From: Pseudorhodoferax sp. Leaf267
GTDB lineage: Bacteria; Pseudomonadota; Gammaproteobacteria; Burkholderiales; Burkholderiaceae_C
Direction: 5' to 3'
DNA: 64,000 nucleotides
Assembly (NCBI RefSeq): GCF_001422405.1
Contig: NZ_LMMV01000002.1
Span: 124,001 to 188,000, forward strand
Position 1 is the stretch's first letter. Each line of letters starts with the position of its first letter. The notes under the pieces are model-generated. The model made no database searches. It was not told the origin of the DNA and saw only the letters and a program-made list of their open reading frames with translations. Positions 7,711 to 15,284 of this stretch are shown piece by piece. The position numbers and the translations under genes were made by a program.

Positions 7711-8499
7711 TCAGGCGCTGGCCGTGCGCACCACGCCATGAACACGGTCGTTCGCCAGAGCGTGCACCCCGTGGAGCACGTCGCCCACGATGATCACGGC
7801 CGGGCTGGCGATGCCGTGGTGGGCGGCCGTGTCGGCAAGGCCTGCGAGCGACGTCACCCAATGTTGCTGCTGCGCGCCGCTGGCATCGCGCACGATGGCT
7901 GCCGGTGTGTGACCGGGCAACCCGGCCAGCAGGCCCTGCTGCAACTGCGCGATGCGGCTCACGCCCATGTAGACCACCAGCGTCAGATGCAGGGCATGGG
8001 CGGTGGCGCCGACCTGAACCCAATCGACGCCGGCCTCGCCTGGTTTGGCGTGTCCGGTCAGGAACAGCACGCCATGGGCCCGGTCGCGGTGCGTGAGCGG
8101 CACGCCAAGCGAGCTGACGGCCGCCAGGCCTGCCGTGATGCCGTTGACCACAGCGCAGACGATGCCGGCTTCACGCAGGTGCTCAACCTCCTCGCCGCCG
8201 CGGCCGAAGATGAATGGGTCGCCGCCTTTGAGCCGCACCACGTGTTCACCCTCGCGCACGGCCGCAATCATGAGCTTTTCGATAAAGGCCTGCGGCGTGC
8301 TCTTGCAGCCACCGCGCTTGCCCACGTGGACGACGCGCGCATCGGGCCGCGCCCATTGCAGCACGTCGGTGTTGACCAAGTCGTCGACCAGCAGCACGGT
8401 CGCGGCCTCGATGGCCTTGACCGCTTTCAGCGTCAGCAGTTCGGGGTCGCCGGGGCCGGCGCCGACGAGGGTGCAGGTGCCTATGTTCATCGTGTTCAT
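7711..8499 (-). CDS. cobA: Uroporphyrinogen-III C-methyltransferase (SUMT)
   Basis: 262 residues, the usual size of a stand-alone SUMT. The N-terminal glycine-rich loop TLVGAGPGDPELLTLKA, the RLKGGDPFIFGRGGEE motif and MGVSRIAQL are diagnostic. It methylates uroporphyrinogen III twice with S-adenosylmethionine to precorrin-2, on the way to siroheme. Siroheme is the cofactor of NirB, encoded a few genes upstream in the same direction, which explains its place at the end of this cluster. The start overlaps the ybiB stop (ATGA). A second in-frame ATG three codons further is possible. Confidence 0.93.
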   Translation of the reverse strand: MNTMNIGTCTLVGAGPGDPELLTLKAVKAIEAATVLLVDDLVNTDVLQWARPDARVVHVGKRGGCKSTPQAFIEKLMIAAVREGEHVVRLKGGDPFIFGRGGEEVEHLREAGIVCAVVNGITAGLAAVSSLGVPLTHRDRAHGVLFLTGHAKPGEAGVDWVQVGATAHALHLTLVVYMGVSRIAQLQQGLLAGLPGHTPAAIVRDASGAQQQHWVTSLAGLADTAAHHGIASPAVIIVGDVLHGVHALANDRVHGVVRTASA

Positions 8500-9401
8500 G
8501 CGTGGGAGCTCAGTTCCAGGATGTGTTGAACCTGCGCCGCGATGGCAGTCGGCACGGGCAGGTCGCCGTTCAGCACGCAGCGCGTGTATTTGGCCGTGGT
8601 GGCGACGTCGATGGCGGTGGGCAGGCCGGGAATGTCGGCCTGCGTGCCGGGCTGCTGCGCCTGCAGCTCCACGCGCTGGCCGCGGATGAAGCCGTCCAGC
8701 TGCGGCGTGCGGCGCGGGTCGCTCACCACCTCGCCCTCCAGCCCGCGCGAGAGCAGGGCGCTCATGCCCAGCAGCGCGAACAGCTCGGCCATCACGGTGG
8801 CGAAGGCGGGGTGCGTGTAGCTGCCGACCACCACCGTGGGCCCGGCCACCGGCGCCATGAGCTTGACGACGCTGTGGCCCGCATTGCGCAGGCCGACCAC
8901 GCGGCGCACGTCCAGCAGGCGCTTCAGTCCCTGGTGCAGCAGCGCGGTCTCGACCACGGCGACTTCGCCGGTCTCGATCTTGCGCAGGCCAGACCAGGCC
9001 GGCACGTCCAGCGCGGCCAGCACGTCGCTGGCCAGCACGCGGTTCGATTCCGTGGCGCTGCCGTGCACCAGCACGGGCAGGCCTTCGCGTGCCAGCAGCA
9101 GGGCCAGCAGGGGCGTCAGCACGGGCAGCTTGCGCGCGCCGTTGTAGCTGGGCAGCACGACCACGGGCCGGTCGCTCGCAGGCAGCAATTGCAGGCGTTC
9201 GTGCGTGGCGTCCAGGAAGCCGGCCATCTCGGGCGTGGTCTCGCCCTTGATGCGCATGGACAGGCAGAACGCGCCGATCTCCAGGTCGGTCACGCGGCCG
9301 TCCAGGATCTGGCCGAACAGGTCTTTGGCCTGTGCGCGGTCCAGCGGCTTGGAACCGCGCGCGCCGCGACCGATTTCCTTGATGTAGTGGGCAATGCTCA
9401 T
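8496..9401 (-). CDS. ybiB: YbiB/TrpD2-type DNA-binding protein
   Basis: 301 residues. The fold is that of anthranilate phosphoribosyltransferase (GRVTDLEIGAFCLSMRIKG, then HGSATESNRVLASDVL, then GLRNAGHSVVKLMAP). The phosphoribosyl-diphosphate loop GTGGD is replaced by GSATES, as in YbiB, which binds nucleic acids rather than making tryptophan. I chose the ATG at 9401 because MSIAHYIKEIGRG matches family N-termini. It sits between nasA and cobA in the nitrate cluster and overlaps cobA. Confidence 0.87.
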   Translation of the reverse strand: MSIAHYIKEIGRGARGSKPLDRAQAKDLFGQILDGRVTDLEIGAFCLSMRIKGETTPEMAGFLDATHERLQLLPASDRPVVVLPSYNGARKLPVLTPLLALLLAREGLPVLVHGSATESNRVLASDVLAALDVPAWSGLRKIETGEVAVVETALLHQGLKRLLDVRRVVGLRNAGHSVVKLMAPVAGPTVVVGSYTHPAFATVMAELFALLGMSALLSRGLEGEVVSDPRRTPQLDGFIRGQRVELQAQQPGTQADIPGLPTAIDVATTAKYTRCVLNGDLPVPTAIAAQVQHILELSSHA

Positions 9402-9475
9402 GGGTGTGGGGATTGTCCCGCAGCTCTTATGCCGATCCGTGAGTCGGCTTATGCCTTGCGCGGGCAGCACGGCGT

Positions 9476-12316
9476 TCATGCGGCCACCGCCGTGCCGCGC
9501 ACCATGCGCTTGAGTTCGGGGATGCACGAGCCGCAGTTGGTGCCGCATTTCAGAGCGCCCTGTAGGGCGGCCAGGCGCTCGTCGTCGCTGCCGCTGCATT
9601 GGGCCAGTTGGCCCTGGATCGCCGTCTCGCTGATGCCGAAGCAGCTGCAGATGAGCTTGCCGCGTGCGGTGATGCCGCTCGGGGCCAGCGGCTGGAACGA
9701 CAGCAGTTGGCGGCCGAAGGCCTGGGCCGGCAGCTGGTCCTGCAGCAGCGATTTGATCCAGCTCTCGGCGCGCGTGTCACCGGCCAGCAATACGCCTTCT
9801 ACATGGGCGTCGGCGCCGGTGCGCACCAGGCGCACAGCACGGCGCTGACCGCGGCGGGCGTCGGCGTAGCGCAGCGTGTCCATGCCAGTCAGGCCGAGCA
9901 GCACCTCGATCTGCACCAGCAGTGCGTCGTCGGGCTTGTCGTGGGCGGCGGCGCGCAGCAGCACGCCGGTGCGCTGGGCGCCGCCGCCGTCCAGCGCCGC
10001 GTTGGCACCGAAGGGCACGCAGCTCACGAAGGGCAGGGCCTCGGCAAGCGCGCGGAGCTGCGTGCGCGCGCTGAGCGCCGATTCCGCCGGCAGCCAGGCC
10101 ATGGCCAGCAGCGACCAGGGCAGCTCAGCCTTCAGGATCTTGACCGGCGTGTGCTTGAGCTCGGGCTGCTTGGAAATCGGGCAGTAGGCCGGCGTGGTCA
10201 GCGCGTTCACGCCTGCCAGCGGCTCGCCGACGCTGCTGCGCCCGCCCAGGTATTCGGGCCCCCAGTGCATGGCGATGAAGGCCTGGCTCAGGCCCAGCTC
10301 GGCGCTGGCCGCGACGGGCACGACGATGGAGCCGCGGCGCGAGGTCACGTGCACGAGGTCGCCTTCCTTGAGCTGGCGGCGCTCCATGTCCTGCGCGTGC
10401 ATTTGCACCACGGGCTCGGGCACGTGGCCGAACAAGCGGCCCAATGTGCCCGTGCGGCTCATGCCGTGCCACTGGTCGCGCAGGCGGCCGGTGTTCAGCG
10501 AGAACGGGTAGCGGGCTTCGCGCGCCTCGGCGACGGGCTTGTAGGGGGCGTCGGCGAAGCGGGCGCGGCCGTCGGCTGTAGGGAACACGCCGTCTTCGTA
10601 CAGGCGTGCGCGGCCGGTGGACTGGCCTTCGGCCAGGGGCCACTGCTGCGGGCCCTGGGCGTCGAGCAGCGGCCAGCTCAGGCCGGTGATGTCGAGGTCG
10701 CGGCCGCGCGTGGTGGCGCGGTGTTCGTTCCAGACGGATTCGGCGTTGGCGTAGGGGAACAGCGTGGGGGCGGCCTGCCCCTCACCTCCACCCTCTCCCC
10801 GGGGGGGCAAGGGAGCAAAGCCAATACCGCGCGCTTCCAGCCGCCGCGCGAAATCGACCGCGATCGACCAGTCGTGCCGCGTTTCGCCGGGCGCGGCCAC
10901 GGCCGGGCGCACGCGCGAAATGCGACGCTCGCTGTTGGTGACAGTACCTTCCTTCTCGCCCCAGCTCGTGGCTGGCAGCAGCAGGTCGGCGAAGGCGCAG
11001 GTGGCGGTGCCGGCAAAGGCTTCCTGCACGACCACGAACTCGGCGCGCTCCAGCGCCCGCCGCACCATCACCTGGTCGGGCATGGACTGGGCGGGATTCG
11101 TGCAGGCGATCCACAGCGCCTTGATCTCGCCATCGGCCGCGGCCTGGAACATCTCGATCGCGCTCTTGCCCGGCACGGCCGGCACGCTGTCCACGCCCCA
11201 AAAGGCCGCCACTTCGGCGCGGTGCGCGGCGTTCGCCATGTCGCGGTGCCCGGGCAGCAGGTTCGACAGCCCCCCCACTTCGCGCCCGCCCATGGCATTG
11301 GGCTGGCCGGTCAGCGAGAACGGGCCGGCGCCGGGCTTGCCGATCTGGGCCGTGGCCAGGTGCAGGTTGATCAGCGCCGCGTTCTTGGCCGTGCCGCTGG
11401 ACGACTGGTTCATGCCCATGCAGTACAGGCTCAGCGTGGCCTGCGACGTGGCGAACAGCCGCGCGGCCTGCAGCAGGTCGGCCTGCGTGATGCCGCAGAC
11501 CTGGGCCACCTTCTCGGGCGTGCAGTCGCGCACCGTGGCCTTGAGCGCGTCGAAGCCGCTGGTGTGGGCCGCGATGTAGGCCGGCTGCGTCCAGCCCTCC
11601 CACAGCATCAGGTGCAGCATGCCGTGGAACAGCATCACGTCGGTGCCGGGCTGCACGGCCAGGTGCAGGTCGGCGATCTCGCAGGTGTCGGTGCGTCGCG
11701 GGTCGACCACGATGATCTTCATCGCCGGGTTGGCGCGCTTGGCGTCCTCGATGCGGCGGAACAGGATGGGGTGCGCCCAGGCCGTGTTGCTGCCCACGAT
11801 GAACAGGCAGTCCGTGTGGTTCACGTCGTCATAGCAGGCCGGCGGCGCGTCGGCGCCCAGCGTCTGTTTGTAGCCCGCCACCGCGCTGCTCATGCACAGC
11901 CGCGAATTCGTGTCCAGGTTGTTGGTGCCCAGCAGGCCCTTGGCCAGCTTGTTGAAGACGTAGTAGTCCTCGGTCAGCAACTGGCCAGAGAGGTAGAAGC
12001 CGACCGCGTCCGGCCCATGGTCGCGGATCACCTGGCTGAACTTGTCGGCCGCCTGGTCCAGCGCCTGGTCCCAGCCGATGGCCTGCGGCGCCGCGCCACG
12101 CACCAGCCGCTGCATGGGCCGCAGCAGCCGCGTCTGCAGCGTGACCTCGGCAGAAGCCGTCAGGTGCAGCGTCGAGCCCTTGGTGCACAGCCGCCCGAAG
12201 TTGGCCGGGTGGTCCGGGTCGCCGCGCACGCCCGTGATCTGCGCGCCCTCGGCCTGGATGATCACGCCGCAGCCCACGCCGCAGTAGGGACAGGTCGAGC
12301 GTGTCTCGGTGGTCAT
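9476..12316 (-). CDS. nasA: Assimilatory nitrate reductase, catalytic subunit
   Basis: 946 residues. An N-terminal [4Fe-4S] site (C9, C12, C16, C44) and the molybdopterin-guanine-dinucleotide domains (for example LDTNSRLCMSSAVAGYKQTLGADAP, here cited in part) identify a NasA/NarB-type enzyme that reduces nitrate to nitrite in the cytoplasm. The C-terminus carries a BFD-like [2Fe-2S] domain with cysteines near 890, 892, 924, 928 and 931, as in Klebsiella NasA. Two ATGs (12322, 12316) are possible; the nirD stop lies at 12324. Oddity: residues about 498-514 (LPPRGEGGGEG) are encoded by a palindromic repeat inserted in frame. Confidence 0.96.
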   Translation of the reverse strand: MTTETRSTCPYCGVGCGVIIQAEGAQITGVRGDPDHPANFGRLCTKGSTLHLTASAEVTLQTRLLRPMQRLVRGAAPQAIGWDQALDQAADKFSQVIRDHGPDAVGFYLSGQLLTEDYYVFNKLAKGLLGTNNLDTNSRLCMSSAVAGYKQTLGADAPPACYDDVNHTDCLFIVGSNTAWAHPILFRRIEDAKRANPAMKIIVVDPRRTDTCEIADLHLAVQPGTDVMLFHGMLHLMLWEGWTQPAYIAAHTSGFDALKATVRDCTPEKVAQVCGITQADLLQAARLFATSQATLSLYCMGMNQSSSGTAKNAALINLHLATAQIGKPGAGPFSLTGQPNAMGGREVGGLSNLLPGHRDMANAAHRAEVAAFWGVDSVPAVPGKSAIEMFQAAADGEIKALWIACTNPAQSMPDQVMVRRALERAEFVVVQEAFAGTATCAFADLLLPATSWGEKEGTVTNSERRISRVRPAVAAPGETRHDWSIAVDFARRLEARGIGFAPLPPRGEGGGEGQAAPTLFPYANAESVWNEHRATTRGRDLDITGLSWPLLDAQGPQQWPLAEGQSTGRARLYEDGVFPTADGRARFADAPYKPVAEAREARYPFSLNTGRLRDQWHGMSRTGTLGRLFGHVPEPVVQMHAQDMERRQLKEGDLVHVTSRRGSIVVPVAASAELGLSQAFIAMHWGPEYLGGRSSVGEPLAGVNALTTPAYCPISKQPELKHTPVKILKAELPWSLLAMAWLPAESALSARTQLRALAEALPFVSCVPFGANAALDGGGAQRTGVLLRAAAHDKPDDALLVQIEVLLGLTGMDTLRYADARRGQRRAVRLVRTGADAHVEGVLLAGDTRAESWIKSLLQDQLPAQAFGRQLLSFQPLAPSGITARGKLICSCFGISETAIQGQLAQCSGSDDERLAALQGALKCGTNCGSCIPELKRMVRGTAVAA
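10776..10822. repeat. REP-like palindromic element inside nasA
   Basis: Core CCCTCTCCCC followed by GGGGGGG and CAAGGGAGCAAAG, an imperfect inverted repeat that could form a hairpin. The same core (TGCTCCCT, CTCCCC, GGGG, AGGGAGCA) occurs between genes at 53106-53137. Inside nasA it keeps the frame and adds a Pro/Arg/Gly/Glu stretch between conserved parts of the protein. Confidence 0.65.
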
Positions 12317-12323
12317 GGTCATC

Positions 12324-12746
12324 TCAAGAGGAGTGCGGCGCCTGCACCGCAAAGCTCGAATCGCCCAGCGCGCCGGTGGACGCGCCCGGCCCGGCCTTGG
12401 GCCGCGCCAGGTCGGTCGCATGCGTGGCCAGCTCGTGCGCGTTCAGCTGCACTACGCCGTCCTGCACCTGCACCGCAAAGCGGGGCGTGCAGCCCTCGTC
12501 AGGCGCCTGGGCGCAGCCGTCGGCCAGGCCGATCGTGAAGTTGTGCAGCGGGCAGGCCACGGTGTTGCCGAACACGATGCCCTGGCTCAGCGGCCCGCCC
12601 TTGTGCGGGCAGCGGTCCAGCAGTGCGAAGACTTCGCTCTGGTCGTTGCGGAAGATGGCGACGTCCACGCCCTGGGCGCGCGCCACGCGACGCGAGCCCA
12701 GCATCGGGATGTCGTCGACGCGGCAGATAGAGGTCCATTCGTTCAT
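12324..12746 (-). CDS. nirD: Nitrite reductase small subunit with Rieske ligands
   Basis: 140 residues. Rieske-type fold with the four ligands present: CPH (C46, H48) and CPLH (C65, H68). The classic enterobacterial NirD has lost these, so this copy may bind a [2Fe-2S] cluster. It partners NirB in NADH-dependent reduction of nitrite to ammonium. I chose the ATG at 12746 because GGAG lies 7 bases upstream; another ATG two codons earlier is possible. It starts 14 bp after nirB and stops one base before the nasA start region, so nirB-nirD-nasA is one operon. Confidence 0.94.
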   Translation of the reverse strand: MNEWTSICRVDDIPMLGSRRVARAQGVDVAIFRNDQSEVFALLDRCPHKGGPLSQGIVFGNTVACPLHNFTIGLADGCAQAPDEGCTPRFAVQVQDGVVQLNAHELATHATDLARPKAGPGASTGALGDSSFAVQAPHSS

Positions 12747-12760
12747 GTGCATCTCCGGCT

Positions 12761-15217
12761 TCAGGCGACGGCCGCGGTGGATCGCGCCGTGGCGACGGGG
12801 TGGAACTGGCGCACGTCGACCGACGCACGCACCGACTCGAACCACGGGTCGGGCTCGCCGTCCAGCGCGAACTGCAGCCGTTCCCACAGCGCCTTGCGGC
12901 CCTCGGCGTCGTCCAGGATCTTCTTCTTCACGTAGTCCAGCCCCACGCGGCCGATGTAGTGCACCGTGCGCTCCAGGTACCAGCCCTCGCTGCGGTACAG
13001 CTCCAGGAAGGCGCCCGTGTATTCCATGACCTCGGCGGGCGTCTTGAGCTTGACGAGGAACTGCGCCACCTCGGTCTTGATGCCGCCGTTGCCGCCCACG
13101 TAGATCTCCCAGCCCGAGTCCACACCGATCACGCCCACGTCCTTGATGCCGGCCTCGGCGCAGTTGCGCGGGCAGCCGCTCACGGCCAGCTTGACCTTGT
13201 GCGGCGAGTACATGGCCCACAGCGCGCGTTCCAGGTCCTTGCCCATCTGCGTGCTGTCCTGCGTGCCGAAGCGGCACCACTCGCTGCCCACACAGGTCTT
13301 CACCGTGCGCAGCGACTTGCCGTAGGCAAAGCCCGACGGCATGCCGATGTCGCGCCACACGTCCTGCAGGTCTTCCTTCTTCACGCCCAGCAAGTCGATG
13401 CGCTGGCCGCCCGTCACCTTCACGGTCGGGATCTTGTACTTGTCGGCCGCGTCGGCGATGCGGCGCAGCTCGTCGGGCGTGGTGCAGCCGCCCCACATGC
13501 GCGGCACCACCGAATAGGTGCCGTCCTTCTGGATGTTGGCGTGGCTGCGTTCGTTGACGAAGCGGCTTTGCGGATCGTCCTTGGCCTGCTTGGGCCAGGT
13601 GCTGATCAGGTAGTAGTTGATGGCCGGCCGGCAGCTCGCGCAGCCGTTGGGCGTGCGCCAGTTCAGGCTGGCGTAGACCTCGGCGTGGCTCAGGAATTTC
13701 TGCTTGCGTATGGCGTCGCGCGCCTCCTGGTGGCTGGTGTCGGTGCAGCCGCACATCGCCTTCTTCTTGGGCGTGGCCGAGTAGTCGCCGCCGGCCGTGA
13801 ACATCAGGATCTGCTCCACCAGCCCCGTGCACGAGCCGCAGCTCGCGCTGGCCTTGGTGTGCTTCTTCACCTCGTCCAGCGTGAACAGGCCCTTGTCTTT
13901 GATCGCCTTGCAGATCGCGCCCTTGCTCACGCCGTTGCAGCCGCAGACCTCGGCCTCATCCGGCATGGCGGCCGCGCTGTTGTGGCCGGCGTGGCCCACG
14001 TCGCCGATGTTGGATTCGCCGAACATCAGCTTGTCGCGGATGTCGGTCACGCTGCGGCCGTCGCGCAGCAGCTTGAAGTACCAGCTGCCGTCCACCGTGT
14101 CGCCGTACATGCAGGCGCCCACCAACTTGTCGTCCTTGATGACGAGCTTCTTGTACACGCCGCCGAAGGGGTCGCTCATGACGATCTCTTCCGTGCCTTC
14201 GCCGCCCATGAAGTCGCCCGCGCTGAACAGGTCGATGCCCGTCACCTTGAGCTTGGTGGACGTCAGCGAGCCCTGGTAGCGGCCGATGCCGAAGTGCGCC
14301 AGGTGGTTGGCCGCCACCTTGCCCTGCTCGAACAGCGGCGCCACCAGGCCGTAGGCGATGCCGCGGTGCTGCGCGCATTCGCCCACCGAGTAGATGCGCG
14401 CATCGGTCACGGTCTGCATGGTGTCGTTGACCACGATGCCGCGCTCGCAGTGCAGGCGCATTTTTTGCGCCAGCTCGATGTTGGGGCGAATGCCCACGGC
14501 CATCACCACCAGGTCGGCCGGCTCCTCGGTCCCGTCCTTGAACTTGATCGCTCTGACGCGGCCGGCGTCGTCACCCACCAGCTCCTGCGTGTGCGAACTC
14601 AGGCGGAACTTCAGGCCGCGCTCTTCGAGCGACTTGCGCAGCATGCCCGAGGCCACGTCGTCCAGTTGGCGCTCCATGAGCCAGGCGTTCACGTGCACCA
14701 CGGTCACCGTCATGCCGCGCAGCATCAGGCCGTTGGCCGCCTCCAGGCCCAGCAGGCCGCCGCCGATGACCACCGCATGCTTGTGCGTCTTGGCGGTCTC
14801 GATCATGGTGTTGGTGTCGGCGATGTCGCGGTAGGCGATCACGCCATGCAGGTCCTTGCCCGGCACGGGCAGGATGAAGGGGTTGGAGCCGGTGCACAGC
14901 AGCAGGCGGTCGTATTCGGCCTCGGTGCCATCTTGCGCGCGCACGATGCGGCGCACGCGGTCCACCTCGGTCACCTTCTTGCTGGTGTGCAGCGTGATGT
15001 GGTTCTCCGCATACCACTCCCAGCTGTTCAGCACGATCTGCTCCACCGTCTGCTCGCCGGCCAGCACCGGCGACAGCAGGATGCGGTTGTAGTTGGGATG
15101 CGGCTCGGCACCGAACACCGTGATGTCGTACATGTCGGGCGCCAGCTTGATCAGCTCTTCCACCGCCCGCACGCCGGCCATGCCGTTGCCGACCAGCACC
15201 AGTTTCATCTTCTTCAT
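12761..15217 (-). CDS. nirB: NADH-dependent nitrite reductase large subunit
   Basis: 818 residues, typical length. Order: FAD/NAD(P) reductase (VLVGNGMAG at 7-15, VVIGGGLLGLEAANG near 150), a BFD-like [2Fe-2S] domain (CGCNGVSKG and CGSCTGLVEQ), then the sulfite/nitrite reductase domain. The siroheme-[4Fe-4S] cysteines are C642, C648 (CVGSEWC), C682 and C686 (CPRNC). It reduces nitrite to ammonium with six electrons from NADH. It is the first gene of the nirB-nirD-nasA run and is divergent from the kinase/phosphatase gene, with 67 bp between the starts. Confidence 0.97.
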   Translation of the reverse strand: MKKMKLVLVGNGMAGVRAVEELIKLAPDMYDITVFGAEPHPNYNRILLSPVLAGEQTVEQIVLNSWEWYAENHITLHTSKKVTEVDRVRRIVRAQDGTEAEYDRLLLCTGSNPFILPVPGKDLHGVIAYRDIADTNTMIETAKTHKHAVVIGGGLLGLEAANGLMLRGMTVTVVHVNAWLMERQLDDVASGMLRKSLEERGLKFRLSSHTQELVGDDAGRVRAIKFKDGTEEPADLVVMAVGIRPNIELAQKMRLHCERGIVVNDTMQTVTDARIYSVGECAQHRGIAYGLVAPLFEQGKVAANHLAHFGIGRYQGSLTSTKLKVTGIDLFSAGDFMGGEGTEEIVMSDPFGGVYKKLVIKDDKLVGACMYGDTVDGSWYFKLLRDGRSVTDIRDKLMFGESNIGDVGHAGHNSAAAMPDEAEVCGCNGVSKGAICKAIKDKGLFTLDEVKKHTKASASCGSCTGLVEQILMFTAGGDYSATPKKKAMCGCTDTSHQEARDAIRKQKFLSHAEVYASLNWRTPNGCASCRPAINYYLISTWPKQAKDDPQSRFVNERSHANIQKDGTYSVVPRMWGGCTTPDELRRIADAADKYKIPTVKVTGGQRIDLLGVKKEDLQDVWRDIGMPSGFAYGKSLRTVKTCVGSEWCRFGTQDSTQMGKDLERALWAMYSPHKVKLAVSGCPRNCAEAGIKDVGVIGVDSGWEIYVGGNGGIKTEVAQFLVKLKTPAEVMEYTGAFLELYRSEGWYLERTVHYIGRVGLDYVKKKILDDAEGRKALWERLQFALDGEPDPWFESVRASVDVRQFHPVATARSTAAVA

Positions 15218-15260
15218 GGGGTTCTACCTTTCTAGCGACTCAAAGGGGGCAGGCGGCCCA

Positions 15261-15274
15261 TGTGCGCGCGCACA
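15261..15274. promoter_or_regulatory. Perfect palindrome in the nirB / kinase divergent region
   Basis: TGTGCGCGCGCACA, 14 bp, fully self-complementary, centred between the nirB start (15217) and the phosphatase/kinase start (15285). It could be a regulator site shared by both genes; the low-complexity CG core makes chance a real alternative. Confidence 0.3.
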
Positions 15275-15284
15275 ATCGCGCGCC

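Noticed and set aside
8496-9401. Anthranilate phosphoribosyltransferase (trpD)
   Set aside because: The phosphoribosyl-diphosphate loop GTGGD is replaced by GSATES and no trp genes are near; YbiB fits better.
9599-12538. 979-codon plus-strand frame opposite nasA
   Set aside because: Antisense shadow of nasA; composition without any motif.
12800-15235. 811-codon plus-strand frame opposite nirB
   Set aside because: His/Ala/Val-rich antisense shadow of nirB caused by high GC; no domain.
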